Below, in pieces: positions 1 through 7,398 of a stretch of 24,615 bases of DNA. Each line of letters opens with the position of its first letter. The first letter of the stretch is position 1. Position numbers and translations under genes: made by a program. The DNA is from a virus: positions 1-24,615 of IMG/VR virus record IMGVR_UViG_3300050821_003760, one strand, 5' to 3'. Below the pieces are notes generated by a model that was given only the letters and a program-made list of their open reading frames with translations, made no database searches and was not told the origin of the DNA.

Positions 1-1102
1 TGCCAGTCCCTACGACGGTCGCGTTGAGATTGGCGGCGGTAGTCTGAGTGACCACCACCGAGCCGCTGACCGTGCCGCTGGGCGCCGCGCCGGCAGAGAT
101 GCCCACCCGCGCATTGAGGGTGCCAGACGCCACGGCGGTCGAGCGGATACGGACGGAGTCGTTCCCCCCCACCGGGCAAGTCCACTGCCGGTTGGTGTTG
201 GTGAGACCGGTGTACCCGGTCTCGGAGGCCGAGCCGTCCGAGCGGGTGCAGATGATCGAATAGAAGGTAGTGCCCCCATCGTCGGACTCTTCGAACACCC
301 CCGAGGCCGTGCCATAGGTCCCGTTGACGCTGAGAAGCGCCGTGGCGTAGCCGTCCGCCGACGAATTCGTGATGCTGGTGGTCTGCGTGGCGTTGGTGAA
401 TGTCCCGGTGGTATCGTTCGCTTCCGCATTCGCGATCCACAGAGGATTGGTCAGGGAAGGAGCGGCGCCACCGACTTGCGCGAGATTGTCAGACGCTACG
501 CCCGAGACGATCTTCTGGACTGCGACAGCGCCCGTCGCGGTGCCGTCGATCGTGCCGCCTTGAAGGATCGGCGGATTGGCGGCGGCCGTTCCTACCGCGG
601 TCGGGCCGTATACGGCGCCCGATGATCCTCCGCCTCCCGACCCGCCGCCCCAGCAGTAGTTCCCGAGGCCTGTGCCTCCCACCGTGTTCAGGCTGGTCGT
701 AGACGACGCCGTGATCGCTGCGATGTTGGTGTTCGAGCCGACTGTAACGACGCAGCCGCCCCCAGCAGGCACCGCAATATCCGAGGTCGTGGCCGTGACG
801 GCGCTCGAGGTCCCCAGGTTCACGAACGCGACGTTCGCCCCGGTGTTGTGAATTGCGACGGATGTGCCGGTTGGAAGAGCGGTTTCGGAGGTGGTCCCCG
901 AAACGCTCAGCGGCGTGCCGTAGCTGCCGTTGGGAGTGAAACCCGAAAGGGTGGCGCTGAATGTGCCAGCGACATTCAGCGCGCCACCGCTTACGGTGGC
1001 CGCGTTTCCGTTTGCCGGATCGGTGATCGTGACCGGCTGCGCCGCCAGGGCGGCAGACGCGATCAGCGAAAGGGAGAGCCCGAGAGCGGCGGCGAACTTC
1101 AT
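1..1102 (-). CDS. Secreted-type Gly/Thr/Ala-rich phage protein, partial (runs off the left edge)
   Basis: The reading frame is open from ATG at 1102 to the window edge (367 residues, no stop), so the C-terminus is missing. A good Shine-Dalgarno (AGGGG, 7 bases upstream) fixes the start. The N-terminus is a textbook Sec signal peptide: MKF, a hydrophobic stretch to about residue 20, and an ALA-type cleavage site before AQP. The rest is low in charge and rich in Thr, Ser, Gly and Ala, with a glycine-rich hinge (WGGGSGGGG, about residues 163-171) and a CTR...WTCPVGG pair of cysteines near residues 280-310, suggesting beta-sandwich modules. It is the last visible gene of the late block, 10 bases after the preceding stop. 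It is probably a virion surface, fibre or adhesin-like protein, but no family is recognised. A signal peptide is unusual for a structural gene. Confidence 0.8.
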   Translation of the reverse strand, partial: MKFAAALGLSLSLIASAALAAQPVTITDPANGNAATVSGGALNVAGTFSATLSGFTPNGSYGTPLSVSGTTSETALPTGTSVAIHNTGANVAFVNLGTSSAVTATTSDIAVPAGGGCVVTVGSNTNIAAITASSTTSLNTVGGTGLGNYCWGGGSGGGGSSGAVYGPTAVGTAAANPPILQGGTIDGTATGAVAVQKIVSGVASDNLAQVGGAAPSLTNPLWIANAEANDTTGTFTNATQTTSITNSSADGYATALLSVNGTYGTASGVFEESDDGGTTFYSIICTRSDGSASETGYTGLTNTNRQWTCPVGGNDSVRIRSTAVASGTLNARVGISAGAAPSGTVSGSVVVTQTTAANLNATVVGTG

Positions 1103-1112
1103 GGTCTATCCC

Positions 1113-1769
1113 CTACCGCGGAGCGGCGCCGGTTTGCTGCAGCGTCATCGTCACCGAGCCTGTGCCGCTGTTGAGCACCAGGCGCACCCAGAGCGGTACG
1201 AAGGCCCATAGATCGAACTGGCTGGCTGTCGCGGCGACGAACTCGGTGTTCATGTCGTTGAACCACGTCATGGCGTTCGGATTGACCGGAGCGGTCGCCG
1301 AGTTCGGATCGTCGTTCGAATACTGGACCGTGTAGTTGACCGTCCCGCTGACCACGCACTGCTTGGACACCGACGGATTGGCCCAGCCGTCCAGGCGGAC
1401 CCACGAACTCGACGCCACGCCGTTCGTGCCGACCGTCAGAGCACCCGCAGCGGCCGCGCTGATGGTGATCGAGGTCACGGTAGCGTAACTCAGGACAGAG
1501 GCCTTGGCGGTCCCGCTGGGAATGCCTGAGACGGTCTCGCTGATCGTGCTCCCGGCCCAGTCAGTGCCGGTGATGACGAAGTTCTTCAGATGCTCGTCGC
1601 CGGCGGTCGTAATCAGGACCTGCCGCGGCTTGTCCAGCACCGCGACGCCGTTGACGACGGTCGAGCCGTTCAGCGTCAGCGCGCCGGCGCCCGCAGGCGT
1701 CTGGCTCAGAGCGATGTTGTTGGCGCTAGCTGCTCCGAGCGGGCCAACGACGACAGTGATTGGCTGCAC
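1113..1769 (-). CDS. Beta-rich virion-like hypothetical protein
   Basis: 218 residues from a GTG start. GGAGAG lies 7 bases upstream of that GTG, and no ATG in this frame fits better. The protein is rich in Val, Thr, Ser and Ala with few charges. It has a segment of the type ALTLNGS...VLDKPRQVLITTAGDE (about residues 29-59) that is common in small phage structural proteins encoded after the capsid gene, and an aromatic C-terminal half (SWVRLDGWANPS, LWAFVPLWVRLVLNSG). No membrane segment or signal peptide is visible. It lies between two similar Thr/Ala-rich genes, which supports a role as head-surface, neck or tail component, but the exact function is unknown. Confidence 0.75.
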   Translation of the reverse strand: MQPITVVVGPLGAASANNIALSQTPAGAGALTLNGSTVVNGVAVLDKPRQVLITTAGDEHLKNFVITGTDWAGSTISETVSGIPSGTAKASVLSYATVTSITISAAAAGALTVGTNGVASSSWVRLDGWANPSVSKQCVVSGTVNYTVQYSNDDPNSATAPVNPNAMTWFNDMNTEFVAATASQFDLWAFVPLWVRLVLNSGTGSVTMTLQQTGAAPR

Positions 1770-1788
1770 GGGTCATCTCTCCGCAGGG

Positions 1789-2433
1789 CTAGGCGATGCG
1801 GGTCAACGTCATCGTGGACCCGACATTGACCGACGAGTTGGAAGCGTTCGACACCGCCTGGCACATCTGGATCGTCAGGGTGCCCGGCGTGGTGACGGTG
1901 AACGTGCCCTCCACCTCGATCAGCAACGGAATCGCCGCGGCGCTGTAGAAGCTGATCGGCGAAGTGACCGATGTCGCAGCGGTCGTCGCCATCGTGGCCG
2001 CCAGGCCAGAGAAGGTCACGAAGTTGCCGACGCCCAGGACCGCCGTCGTCAGCAGGCCAGTGATCGCGATGCCGCCGGTGCCGGACGCGACGGTCGTGTA
2101 GAGCACCAGACGGATGGTGTAGGTCCCTACCGCCAGGGTGTTGGAGACCAGCCCCGTCACCGTAGCCGGCACCACATTGGCATTCGCGGTCTGGATCGTC
2201 GTCGAGCGGAACACATCCGCGATGAACAGGTTGGCGCCAGACGTCGAGGCGATAGTTCCGCTGACCGGAGGGAGCGTCTCGGTCGTTGATCCGGCGATGG
2301 CCGAGGCCGCCACGGTCGTGGTCCCCGACGTGGCCCCAGGAAACGCGATCCCGCCCACCCCCGGCGTGATCGTGCCGGAGATGCTGGTCGCCGTAAGGGC
2401 GCCTTCGACCGTGAGTGCGTCGGCGATCTGCAT
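1789..2433 (-). CDS. Thr/Ala-rich fibre-like hypothetical protein
   Basis: 214 residues, almost without charged residues after position 10. It opens with MQIADALTVEGALTATSISG, a pattern typical of phage fibre or spike proteins, in which short beta strands alternate with Gly/Ser/Thr turns (for example TPGVGGIAFPGATSGTTT). The start ATG lies three bases after the TAA of the upstream basic protein gene, so translation is probably coupled. No enzyme motif was found. A virion surface or fibre component is inferred from composition and from its place in the late structural block. It could equally be a decoration protein. Confidence 0.72.
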   Translation of the reverse strand: MQIADALTVEGALTATSISGTITPGVGGIAFPGATSGTTTVAASAIAGSTTETLPPVSGTIASTSGANLFIADVFRSTTIQTANANVVPATVTGLVSNTLAVGTYTIRLVLYTTVASGTGGIAITGLLTTAVLGVGNFVTFSGLAATMATTAATSVTSPISFYSAAAIPLLIEVEGTFTVTTPGTLTIQMCQAVSNASNSSVNVGSTMTLTRIA

Positions 2434-2436
2434 GGC

Positions 2437-2847
2437 TTAGTCGATGTCCATTTCTTTGCGGCCGGCGGGGTGCTCGCCCTTGCGAGCCGACGAGAACGGG
2501 TGCGAGTCGGCGCCCGTCTTGCCGCCGCTCGCCCGCGGCTTGCGGCCGGCGTGGTGCTTGGCATGCTCGCCGTGCACCGGGCCGACGTGGTGGGCGTGGG
2601 CGAGCTCTTCCATCCGTTCATGGTGGACGTGGCCGCCGCGCTTGCGCTCGGCACGGCCACCCATGCACTCCTTGCAGCGGCAGGTCTTCGCGTGCTCGAC
2701 CTTGCCGCCCTTCTTGCGCTCTTCCGCCTCGGAATCGATCTTCCTGGCGTCCGTGCGCGCTTCGGGCTTGTCCTTCAGGTCCGCCTCGGCGTCATCGCGG
2801 CCGCCGGTGGAGCGTTCCTTGCGTTCGTGGTCCTTGCGGCCCTTCAT
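2437..2847 (-). CDS. Small His/Lys/Arg-rich protein with a CxCxxC motif and basic Gly-Gly repeats
   Basis: 136 residues, strongly hydrophilic, with about 15 histidines. It has a C56-x-C58-xx-C61 cluster (CRCKEC) that could bind metal, followed by GG motifs after basic residues (KKGG, RKRGGH, RASGGK). The start at 2847 has an excellent ribosome site (AGGAGAG). The segment HHAGRKPRASGGK (about 98-110) closely matches HHAGKRPRRKAGGK in the 444-residue protein at 9183-10517, so the two share a module. Such basic Gly-Gly proteins occur next to capsid genes in other phages but have no established function. DNA or scaffold binding is only a guess. Confidence 0.7.
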   Translation of the reverse strand: MKGRKDHERKERSTGGRDDAEADLKDKPEARTDARKIDSEAEERKKGGKVEHAKTCRCKECMGGRAERKRGGHVHHERMEELAHAHHVGPVHGEHAKHHAGRKPRASGGKTGADSHPFSSARKGEHPAGRKEMDID

Positions 2848-2866
2848 GGTCTCTCTCCTAGGGCGC

Positions 2867-3415
2867 TTACGACGCCAGGTTCACGCCCTGCATGTACTCG
2901 ACGAAGATCGTCATCACGCCGTTGCCGGTGTTGGTCGAGGTGATCAGCAGCTGCACGTCGGTGTTCCCGACGTTGTCCCAGTGACCGATCGCCGTCGCGT
3001 TGGACCCGGGCGAAAACTCGATCAGGCCATCGGTGCCGCCGTTCGCAGCACCCGCCGCAGTGAAAAACGTCGCGTTGCCCGAGATGCCGATCCCGAAGGT
3101 CGCTGAGGCGCCGCTCCACGGCGTGGTCACCCGGCCGAAAATCCGGGTGATCGCGCTCTGCGCCGGGATCACGATGTTGGCCGACAGATAGACGCCCGCC
3201 GACTGGCCGGACGATGCGGCCTGCGTGACCACGTCGGCCTGCACCATGTTGGCATAGCCGGTGTTCGCCGTTCCCTGCGTGCCGCCCAGACCCGCGAGAT
3301 TCCCCGTGCCGTCCGAGTGCAGCACCCCGCCCGCAACCAGCGGACCAGTGAAGGTCGTGGCCGGCTGGACCGGGTTGCCTGCGGATTGAGTCAGCTGGCC
3401 GCCTTGGACGTCCAT
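2867..3415 (-). CDS. Conserved-type phage structural protein (putative)
   Basis: 182 residues. The ATG directly follows the TAG of the HNH endonuclease gene (TAGATG), with GGAG 6 bases upstream. The middle (about 75-130) reads like a beta-sandwich: a VIPAQSAITRIFGRVTTPWSG stretch, then TFGIGISGNATFF. Its end (VMTIFVEYMQGVNLAS) is the kind of hydrophobic C-terminal strand common in phage head-surface or neck proteins. No catalytic motif or transmembrane helix is visible. The position after the capsid gene, interrupted only by the HNH gene, argues for a virion component. Confidence 0.72.
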   Translation of the reverse strand: MDVQGGQLTQSAGNPVQPATTFTGPLVAGGVLHSDGTGNLAGLGGTQGTANTGYANMVQADVVTQAASSGQSAGVYLSANIVIPAQSAITRIFGRVTTPWSGASATFGIGISGNATFFTAAGAANGGTDGLIEFSPGSNATAIGHWDNVGNTDVQLLITSTNTGNGVMTIFVEYMQGVNLAS

Positions 3416-4105
3416 CTAGGTCTCCACAGCTTTCAGCGGCACGACCTTGGAGGCGTGCTTTTCGATGTAGTCGGCAGCGGCGCGGAGGGATGCGGCGTTA
3501 TCCTTGAAGGCGCCGAGACCGACGTTGCAGGCCGCGCAGAGGAGCCCGCGAATCTGGTCCGTCTCGTGGCAGTGATCGACGGCGAGCGCCTTCGTAACAC
3601 CATCACGCTTCTGGGTTTCCGACTCGCCGCAGATGCCGCATTTGTTGCCCTGAGCAGCGACCATGTCGCTGTACTCCGAGAGCGACAAACCGAACGAGCG
3701 CTGCAGGTCGCGGTCCTTCCAGAACATCTGGTGCTCTTCGCGGCTCTTGCGGACATAATCAGCTGAGTTCTTCTCGCTGGTCAGCGCGGTCTCGCGCTGC
3801 TCCAAGTTGGCGATAGCGAGGTTGAGCGGATCGCCGTCCGCGAAAGCGAGTCGGGCGAGCGGCCACTCACCGTAGTGCAGCAGCCACGCAATGCGTTGAG
3901 CGGGAATGACAACGCCCTGCAGGCGCACGTAGCGGTAGGAAACTTCCTTGCCGTCTTTGTCTTTGCGGGTGGCCTTCACCGACCCCGCTTCCGATCCGGC
4001 CAGCACATTGCGCGACGGCTTGATCTTCCACCAGATTTTGCCGGTGTCCGCATCGTAGGCCAGCGCTTCGCTGACGATTTCGTAGTCCAGACCCCATTCG
4101 GCCAT
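3416..4105 (-). CDS. HNH endonuclease, endonuclease VII-type, with a degenerate second HNH-like domain
   Basis: 229 residues from ATG 4105, chosen because GAGAGAGG sits 8 bases upstream; an in-frame ATG at 4177 has no well-placed ribosome site. Residues 156-194 hold a complete recombination endonuclease VII zinc/HNH motif: C156-x2-C159, then VDHCH (176-180) and LLCAACN (188-194), as in free-standing phage homing nucleases. Residues 55-103 resemble the HNH_3 type (RYVRLQGVVIPAQRIAWLLH, then GEWP), but the expected IDHxNGD is replaced by LAFADGDPLN, so that half has probably lost catalysis and may only bind DNA. The gene sits between the capsid gene and a structural gene, next to AT-rich DNA, as expected for a selfish homing gene. 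A role in resolving branched DNA is an alternative. Confidence 0.85.
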   Translation of the reverse strand: MAEWGLDYEIVSEALAYDADTGKIWWKIKPSRNVLAGSEAGSVKATRKDKDGKEVSYRYVRLQGVVIPAQRIAWLLHYGEWPLARLAFADGDPLNLAIANLEQRETALTSEKNSADYVRKSREEHQMFWKDRDLQRSFGLSLSEYSDMVAAQGNKCGICGESETQKRDGVTKALAVDHCHETDQIRGLLCAACNVGLGAFKDNAASLRAAADYIEKHASKVVPLKAVET

Positions 4106-4204
4106 AGCTCGATCCTCTCTCTGCCGTGATTGGCGAGGGAACCTTACCACAGTCTGGTTTTGGTCCGCAACCTTCATAACAAAGGATAACCTCTTAGAAC
4201 GTTA

Positions 4205-4228
4205 CTGATTTTTATCGTTCAAAATCAG
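4205..4228 (-). terminator. AT-rich hairpin overlapping the capsid gene stop codon
   Basis: Perfect 8-base inverted repeat CTGATTTT / AAAATCAG with an 8-base loop. On the minus strand the first arm contains the TGA stop of the capsid gene (4227-4225). There is no long T-run after it, so it is either a weak terminator, an mRNA 3'-end stabiliser that boosts capsid expression, or a remnant of the HNH insertion boundary. It lies in an AT-rich island (about 4140-4230) that contrasts with the GC-rich genome. Confidence 0.5.
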
Positions 4229-5139
4229 CTAGTTGGGAAAGATGCATAAGCGCAACGAGGGTTACTGTAGTTGAACGAATAGCGCTCGTACCCCTTGACA
4301 AGAAGGTTATCTGTGGTGAAGTCTACCTGCATATCCGTCTCGAACGCGATCCGGCTCATATAGTTGAGCCCGACGATGTTGGTGAGCAGGAACCACGCGA
4401 ACTGCGAGGTCAGGAAGTCCATCACCATGTAGCCTTCCGGCAGGCCGCCGGCGGTCGACAGGATGGCGTTCACGTCGTTGTCCGCGGTGCCGGGGCGCAG
4501 CTCGGTCTTGGTGAGCCGGATGGCGACCGGTTCCAGCTGCGGCGGGACGATCAGCTTGCGGGCGCGCGAGAACATGCGCAGGCCGGCCTGGTCCTTGAAG
4601 TTGGTCCGCACCGAGACCATCGCGTTCAGCAGCGTCGCCTCGTTGAGGTCGGTCTGCGTGGTCGGCGTGTTGGCGTAGGTGCCGCCGTCGATCGGGTGCG
4701 CCGTCGAGAACAGGGCCACGCCGTCGCCGCCCACCGCCGTCTGGTAGACGTTGCCGGTGTTCAGCACGTTGGCGGCGTAGATTTCCTTGGTCTGCTGGTA
4801 CGACTCGACCAGGCCCAGGTTCGAGGGATGGAATTGGGTCTTGTAGAGGTTGTCGTCGATCGCCTTGCGGGTGATCGCGTAGCCAAGGCCGAGCTCGGTG
4901 TGCTCCTGGTTGTAGATGAACCGTTCGCCCGAGTTGTTGTCGAAGGCAGTCTGGCCGCCTTCGTTCTTGATCTGCGCCAGCGGCAGGTAGCGCATCTCGG
5001 CGGTGCGCTCGAGGGCCATTTTCGACAGGAACTTGGTGAAGACCTTGTCGTGCTGGAAGGGAATTTGCTCGTATTTCCCCTCAACGCCGCGGAGGCCCGG
5101 CAGCAGGAGGTCCTTGATGGCGGAGAGTGCGATGGGCAT
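4225..5139 (-). CDS. Major capsid protein (HK97 fold, putative)
   Basis: 304 residues, the usual length for a compact HK97-fold coat protein. Visible features are an extended N-terminal arm, MALERTAEMRYLPLAQ (41-56), an acidic-polar loop (EHTELGLGYAITRKAIDD, 79-96), and the hallmark VALFSTAHPIDGG (141-153) followed by MFSRARKLIVPPQLEPVA (189-206) and GTADNDVNAI (217-226), as in Mu gpT-like coat proteins. The ATG overlaps the stop of the cement-like gene by one base (TGATG). The neighbours (cement-like protein, scaffold-like protein, portal, terminase) fit. Roughly the last 30 codons are lower in GC than the rest, next to the HNH gene. Self-assembles into the icosahedral head. Confidence 0.85.
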   Translation of the reverse strand: MPIALSAIKDLLLPGLRGVEGKYEQIPFQHDKVFTKFLSKMALERTAEMRYLPLAQIKNEGGQTAFDNNSGERFIYNQEHTELGLGYAITRKAIDDNLYKTQFHPSNLGLVESYQQTKEIYAANVLNTGNVYQTAVGGDGVALFSTAHPIDGGTYANTPTTQTDLNEATLLNAMVSVRTNFKDQAGLRMFSRARKLIVPPQLEPVAIRLTKTELRPGTADNDVNAILSTAGGLPEGYMVMDFLTSQFAWFLLTNIVGLNYMSRIAFETDMQVDFTTDNLLVKGYERYSFNYSNPRCAYASFPTS

Positions 5140-5750
5140 CAGAGCGCTCCCGTCAGGGTCTTGGTCTCGACGTTGTTGAACGCCGCGACAATGGAGTTGT
5201 ACTGGCCCGTGTTGGTGCCGTTGGCGCCCGGCGGCTCGGTGATCAGCGCGACGACGCGGAAGGGCAGGGTGGCGGTGTTGGCGCGGGCCACGCTCTCATC
5301 GGCGTAGGCGCCGGAGATGCCGTTGGCGGTCGAGCCGGTGCCGTAGGCGAACTGGAAGTTCTGCCCGATGTCGGCGAGGACGAAGCCGGTGGTGGTCGAG
5401 CCGCCGACCTGCACGGCAAATTGCGCGTTCGGGTCGGCGTCGATGTAGCCGTTGGCGAAGCCGTTGGCGACCACGTCCGAACCGGGCCAGTAGTTACCCC
5501 ACACGCGGCGCTTCTGGGCGACGCTGATGTAGTTGCAGCCGACGAAGATGCCGGCGAGGATGCCGGTGCCGGGACCTGGGCCCGTGGTGATGCCGGCGAT
5601 CGTGCCGTCGCTCAGCCGGAACACCGGGTCGTTCTGGAAGATGTTGACCGTCGCTGCGTCGATCTGCTCGATCTTCTGTTCGAAGGTCGGCGTCGAACCG
5701 GTGCCGCGGTAGCGGGAGAAGCCGTTCGGCGCGGAGGTGTTGGTCGCCAT
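5139..5750 (-). CDS. Capsid-associated cement/decoration-like structural protein
   Basis: 203 residues directly upstream of, and translationally coupled to, the capsid gene. It has the pattern of a family found beside phage coat genes: an N-terminal MATNTSAPNGFSRYRG, a FQNDPVFRLSDGTI region (38-51), a GILAGIFVGCNY strand (63-74), then ADPNAQFAVQVGG...FVLADIGQNF (about 105-132), and a C-terminal LPFRVVALITEPPG (162-175). It is mostly beta-type with few charges. Known relatives are annotated only as structural or decoration proteins. A head-stabilising role is inferred from this context. The Shine-Dalgarno (AGAGG) is rather distant (11 bases). Confidence 0.75.
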   Translation of the reverse strand: MATNTSAPNGFSRYRGTGSTPTFEQKIEQIDAATVNIFQNDPVFRLSDGTIAGITTGPGPGTGILAGIFVGCNYISVAQKRRVWGNYWPGSDVVANGFANGYIDADPNAQFAVQVGGSTTTGFVLADIGQNFQFAYGTGSTANGISGAYADESVARANTATLPFRVVALITEPPGANGTNTGQYNSIVAAFNNVETKTLTGAL

Positions 5751-5889
5751 GGAGACGTGGACCTCTGGAGGGAGGAGCCATCGTCTCGCGCCGGGCGGAC
5801 TACGGATCGGGAAAAGCGTCTGGCCGCGCCCCCGAGGGGCGGCATCGGCGGCAAACTACGCAGCGAAGTTGCGCGGTGTCAACAGACGG

Positions 5890-6075
5890 TCAGTTGAACC
5901 GCATGTTCAGCAGTTCGTGGCGGCCAGCCATCCGCTCGACGCGACGTAGTCTTTCTTCGATCCGCTCAAGGCGTTGAGCGGTTGCGTGATGAGCGTGCTG
6001 CGGCCGTGGGTCGTAGCCGCAACCCCTGCATATCCGGTTCTTCGGCGGGCTGGTGCACATGCAGAAGTCGGCCAT
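5890..6075 (-). CDS. Small zinc-ribbon-like protein with a coiled-coil tail
   Basis: 61 residues from ATG 6075, which overlaps the TGA of the upstream gene by one base (TGATG). C5-x-C7 and C16-xx-C19 (FCMCTSP...ICRGCGYD) form a likely metal-binding knuckle. Residues about 33-50 (AQRLERIEERLRRVERM) have a heptad pattern and should form a short coiled coil. Between this gene and the cement-like gene there are about 139 bases with no convincing gene. Function unknown; a small nucleic-acid or protein adaptor is plausible. Confidence 0.6.
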   Translation of the reverse strand: MADFCMCTSPPKNRICRGCGYDPRPQHAHHATAQRLERIEERLRRVERMAGRHELLNMRFN

Positions 6076-6407
6076 CACGCGGGCTCTGCGACCAAACGCC
6101 CCGTCTTGGCGTCGAACCTAGCCGCGCCCTCCGGCGTGCTGACGTCGATTCCGTAGGCGTGCGCCGTCCAGTTCATCGCAGGCGCTTCCTCGAACGTAGC
6201 GTAGTACTCGCGGCCGGGGACGAACTGAACGGACGCGGCCGGGTTGTCGATCGTCAGCCAACAGTCGCCGGATGGCGTCGCCTTGGTGAATCGCTTGTTC
6301 TCTTCATCCGGCCCAAGCGAGCCCTCGTAGACGACGCTGAGGTTGACCTTTTTGCTCTGGCCGTAGTCTTCGACCGAGCGACACGTGAACTTGCACCGGG
6401 TGGCCAT
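6075..6407 (-). CDS. Conserved-type phage hypothetical protein
   Basis: 110 residues with a strong ribosome site (GGAGG, 6 bases before the ATG). The pattern of a charged beta strand (VNLSVVYEG), ENKRFTKATPSGD (37-49), LTIDNPAASVQFVPGREYYATF (51-72) is familiar from small uncharacterised genes in head regions of many phages. No enzyme motif, signal peptide or membrane helix is present. It begins a transcription segment after a 286-base gap with hairpins and is coupled to the small Cys-rich gene downstream. Confidence 0.75.
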   Translation of the reverse strand: MATRCKFTCRSVEDYGQSKKVNLSVVYEGSLGPDEENKRFTKATPSGDCWLTIDNPAASVQFVPGREYYATFEEAPAMNWTAHAYGIDVSTPEGAARFDAKTGRLVAEPA

Positions 6408-6513
6408 TGGCCGCCTCCATAATCCTGATTTTGGGAAAGGCAGACCGGCCCCTTGGGCGCGCGGCTTAGCCAGTGCGACTTATGACACCGTCACGGCCGG
6501 ACTTCAATAACGA

Positions 6514-6545
6514 AGCGGCCAGCCCCCGGAGAGAGACTGGCCGCT
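6514..6545 (-). terminator. Strong GC-rich hairpin
   Basis: Perfect 9-base arms AGCGGCCAG (6514-6522) and CTGGCCGCT (6537-6545) with a 14-base loop. On the minus strand the stem is followed by TCGTTATTG rather than a run of T, so it would be a weak or factor-assisted terminator, or an mRNA processing/stability element ahead of the gene at 6407. Confidence 0.45.
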
Positions 6546-6634
6546 GGCTATCCGGCTTTACGGTGTGCCTTCGCGCTGTGTGGCCCCGAAGCCCACGCTC
6601 AATCCCCCTTCCGGCTCGGAGCGGACCAGCATGG

Positions 6635-6676
6635 AAGCCGCTCGGGATATGATTTGCTCCACCGCCGAAGCGGCTT
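6635..6676 (-). terminator. Inverted repeat just downstream of the gene ending at 6694
   Basis: Perfect 8-base arms AAGCCGCT (6635-6642) and AGCGGCTT (6669-6676) separated by 26 bases. On the minus strand the upstream arm can instead form a compact CCGC-TTCG-GCGG hairpin with a stable UUCG-type loop. Located 17 bases after the stop codon, where a terminator would be expected, but without a T-tract. Confidence 0.35.
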
Positions 6677-6693
6677 GGGGCCTCTGTGTGTTC

Positions 6694-7398
6694 CTATTCC
6701 GGGATCGGCGTCCCAACCTGTACGAACCCTTCGTTCTTGATCGCGGCCGGCGAGACGAACTCGCGCTCGATCTTGCTCACCGGCTGGCCCTGGCTGGTAT
6801 GGCGCTGCATCGTGTTCTTCGGCGCCACGCCGACGAGCTGCTCCTGGCCGCGGACTTGGTTGATCGCCCGCATGTAGTTGGCCTGCCGCTGGCGGTCGTT
6901 GACGATCTTCGGCCGCTCCATCAGGCGCATGCCTTCGCGCTCGATCGGGCCAGTGTAGCCGACCGGCATCATCTCTGGGTGCCGGGTGGCATCGACGTAC
7001 TCCCAGCCGGTCCGCGCGAGCTGAACCTCGTTGCCGGGGTTGGTCTTGCCGATGATCGTGTAGGTCTTCCACTCGTACTCCCAGCCCTCGGGAGCGAGGT
7101 CGGCAGGGAGCGCGAACTTGTCGTCCTCGAGGTCGAGGTCGACGGTCTCGAAGATCTGCTGGGCGCGAAGGGCGGCGCGGTCGGCGCTGCTCATCCGGAT
7201 GGGTTCGCGAATTGGGTCACGCGCGGGGCCGGCGGCGCGAGGCGGCGGCGCGGTCGGCGTCGGGTCGAGTTGACCGTCCAGTGCGTCGTCGAGCGCGCTG
7301 TCATCCAGCATGATGTGCGTGTCTGCGGCAGATGCGCGCGGCGCGGTCGGCTTGGGCGCCGGCTTGGCGGTGGCGCGCTTGGTGCGGCGAACGGTCAT
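6694..7398 (-). CDS. Conserved phage protein of the head-gene region, function unknown
   Basis: 234 residues. The first 60 or so are Pro/Ala/Arg-rich and probably disordered. The conserved-looking core starts near residue 90: EDDKFALPADLAPEGWEYEWKT (92-112), then LARTGWEYVDATRHPEMMP (127-145) and GMRLMERP (156-163). This Trp-rich pattern (W106, W110, W132) plus MERP recurs in uncharacterised proteins beside scaffold and coat genes of other phages. The ATG overlaps the stop of the scaffold-like gene by four bases (ATGA), so the two are co-translated. A head-assembly role is inferred from context only. Confidence 0.75.
   Translation of the reverse strand: MTVRRTKRATAKPAPKPTAPRASAADTHIMLDDSALDDALDGQLDPTPTAPPPRAAGPARDPIREPIRMSSADRAALRAQQIFETVDLDLEDDKFALPADLAPEGWEYEWKTYTIIGKTNPGNEVQLARTGWEYVDATRHPEMMPVGYTGPIEREGMRLMERPKIVNDRQRQANYMRAINQVRGQEQLVGVAPKNTMQRHTSQGQPVSKIEREFVSPAAIKNEGFVQVGTPIPE

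Larger units (their letters stand above)
6408..6693. other. 286-base gap with two hairpins and no convincing gene
   Basis: This is the longest gene-free stretch in the late block. It contains two perfect inverted repeats, listed separately, and one 24-codon minus-strand frame (6558-6632) without a ribosome site, which I do not call. It probably separates scaffold-side and capsid-side transcription by holding a partial terminator, an RNA-processing site or a late promoter. No clear -35/-10 pair was recognised. Confidence 0.5.

Noticed and set aside
1-1102. Diversity-generating retroelement target
   Set aside because: No reverse transcriptase and no template/variable repeat pair are visible in the window.
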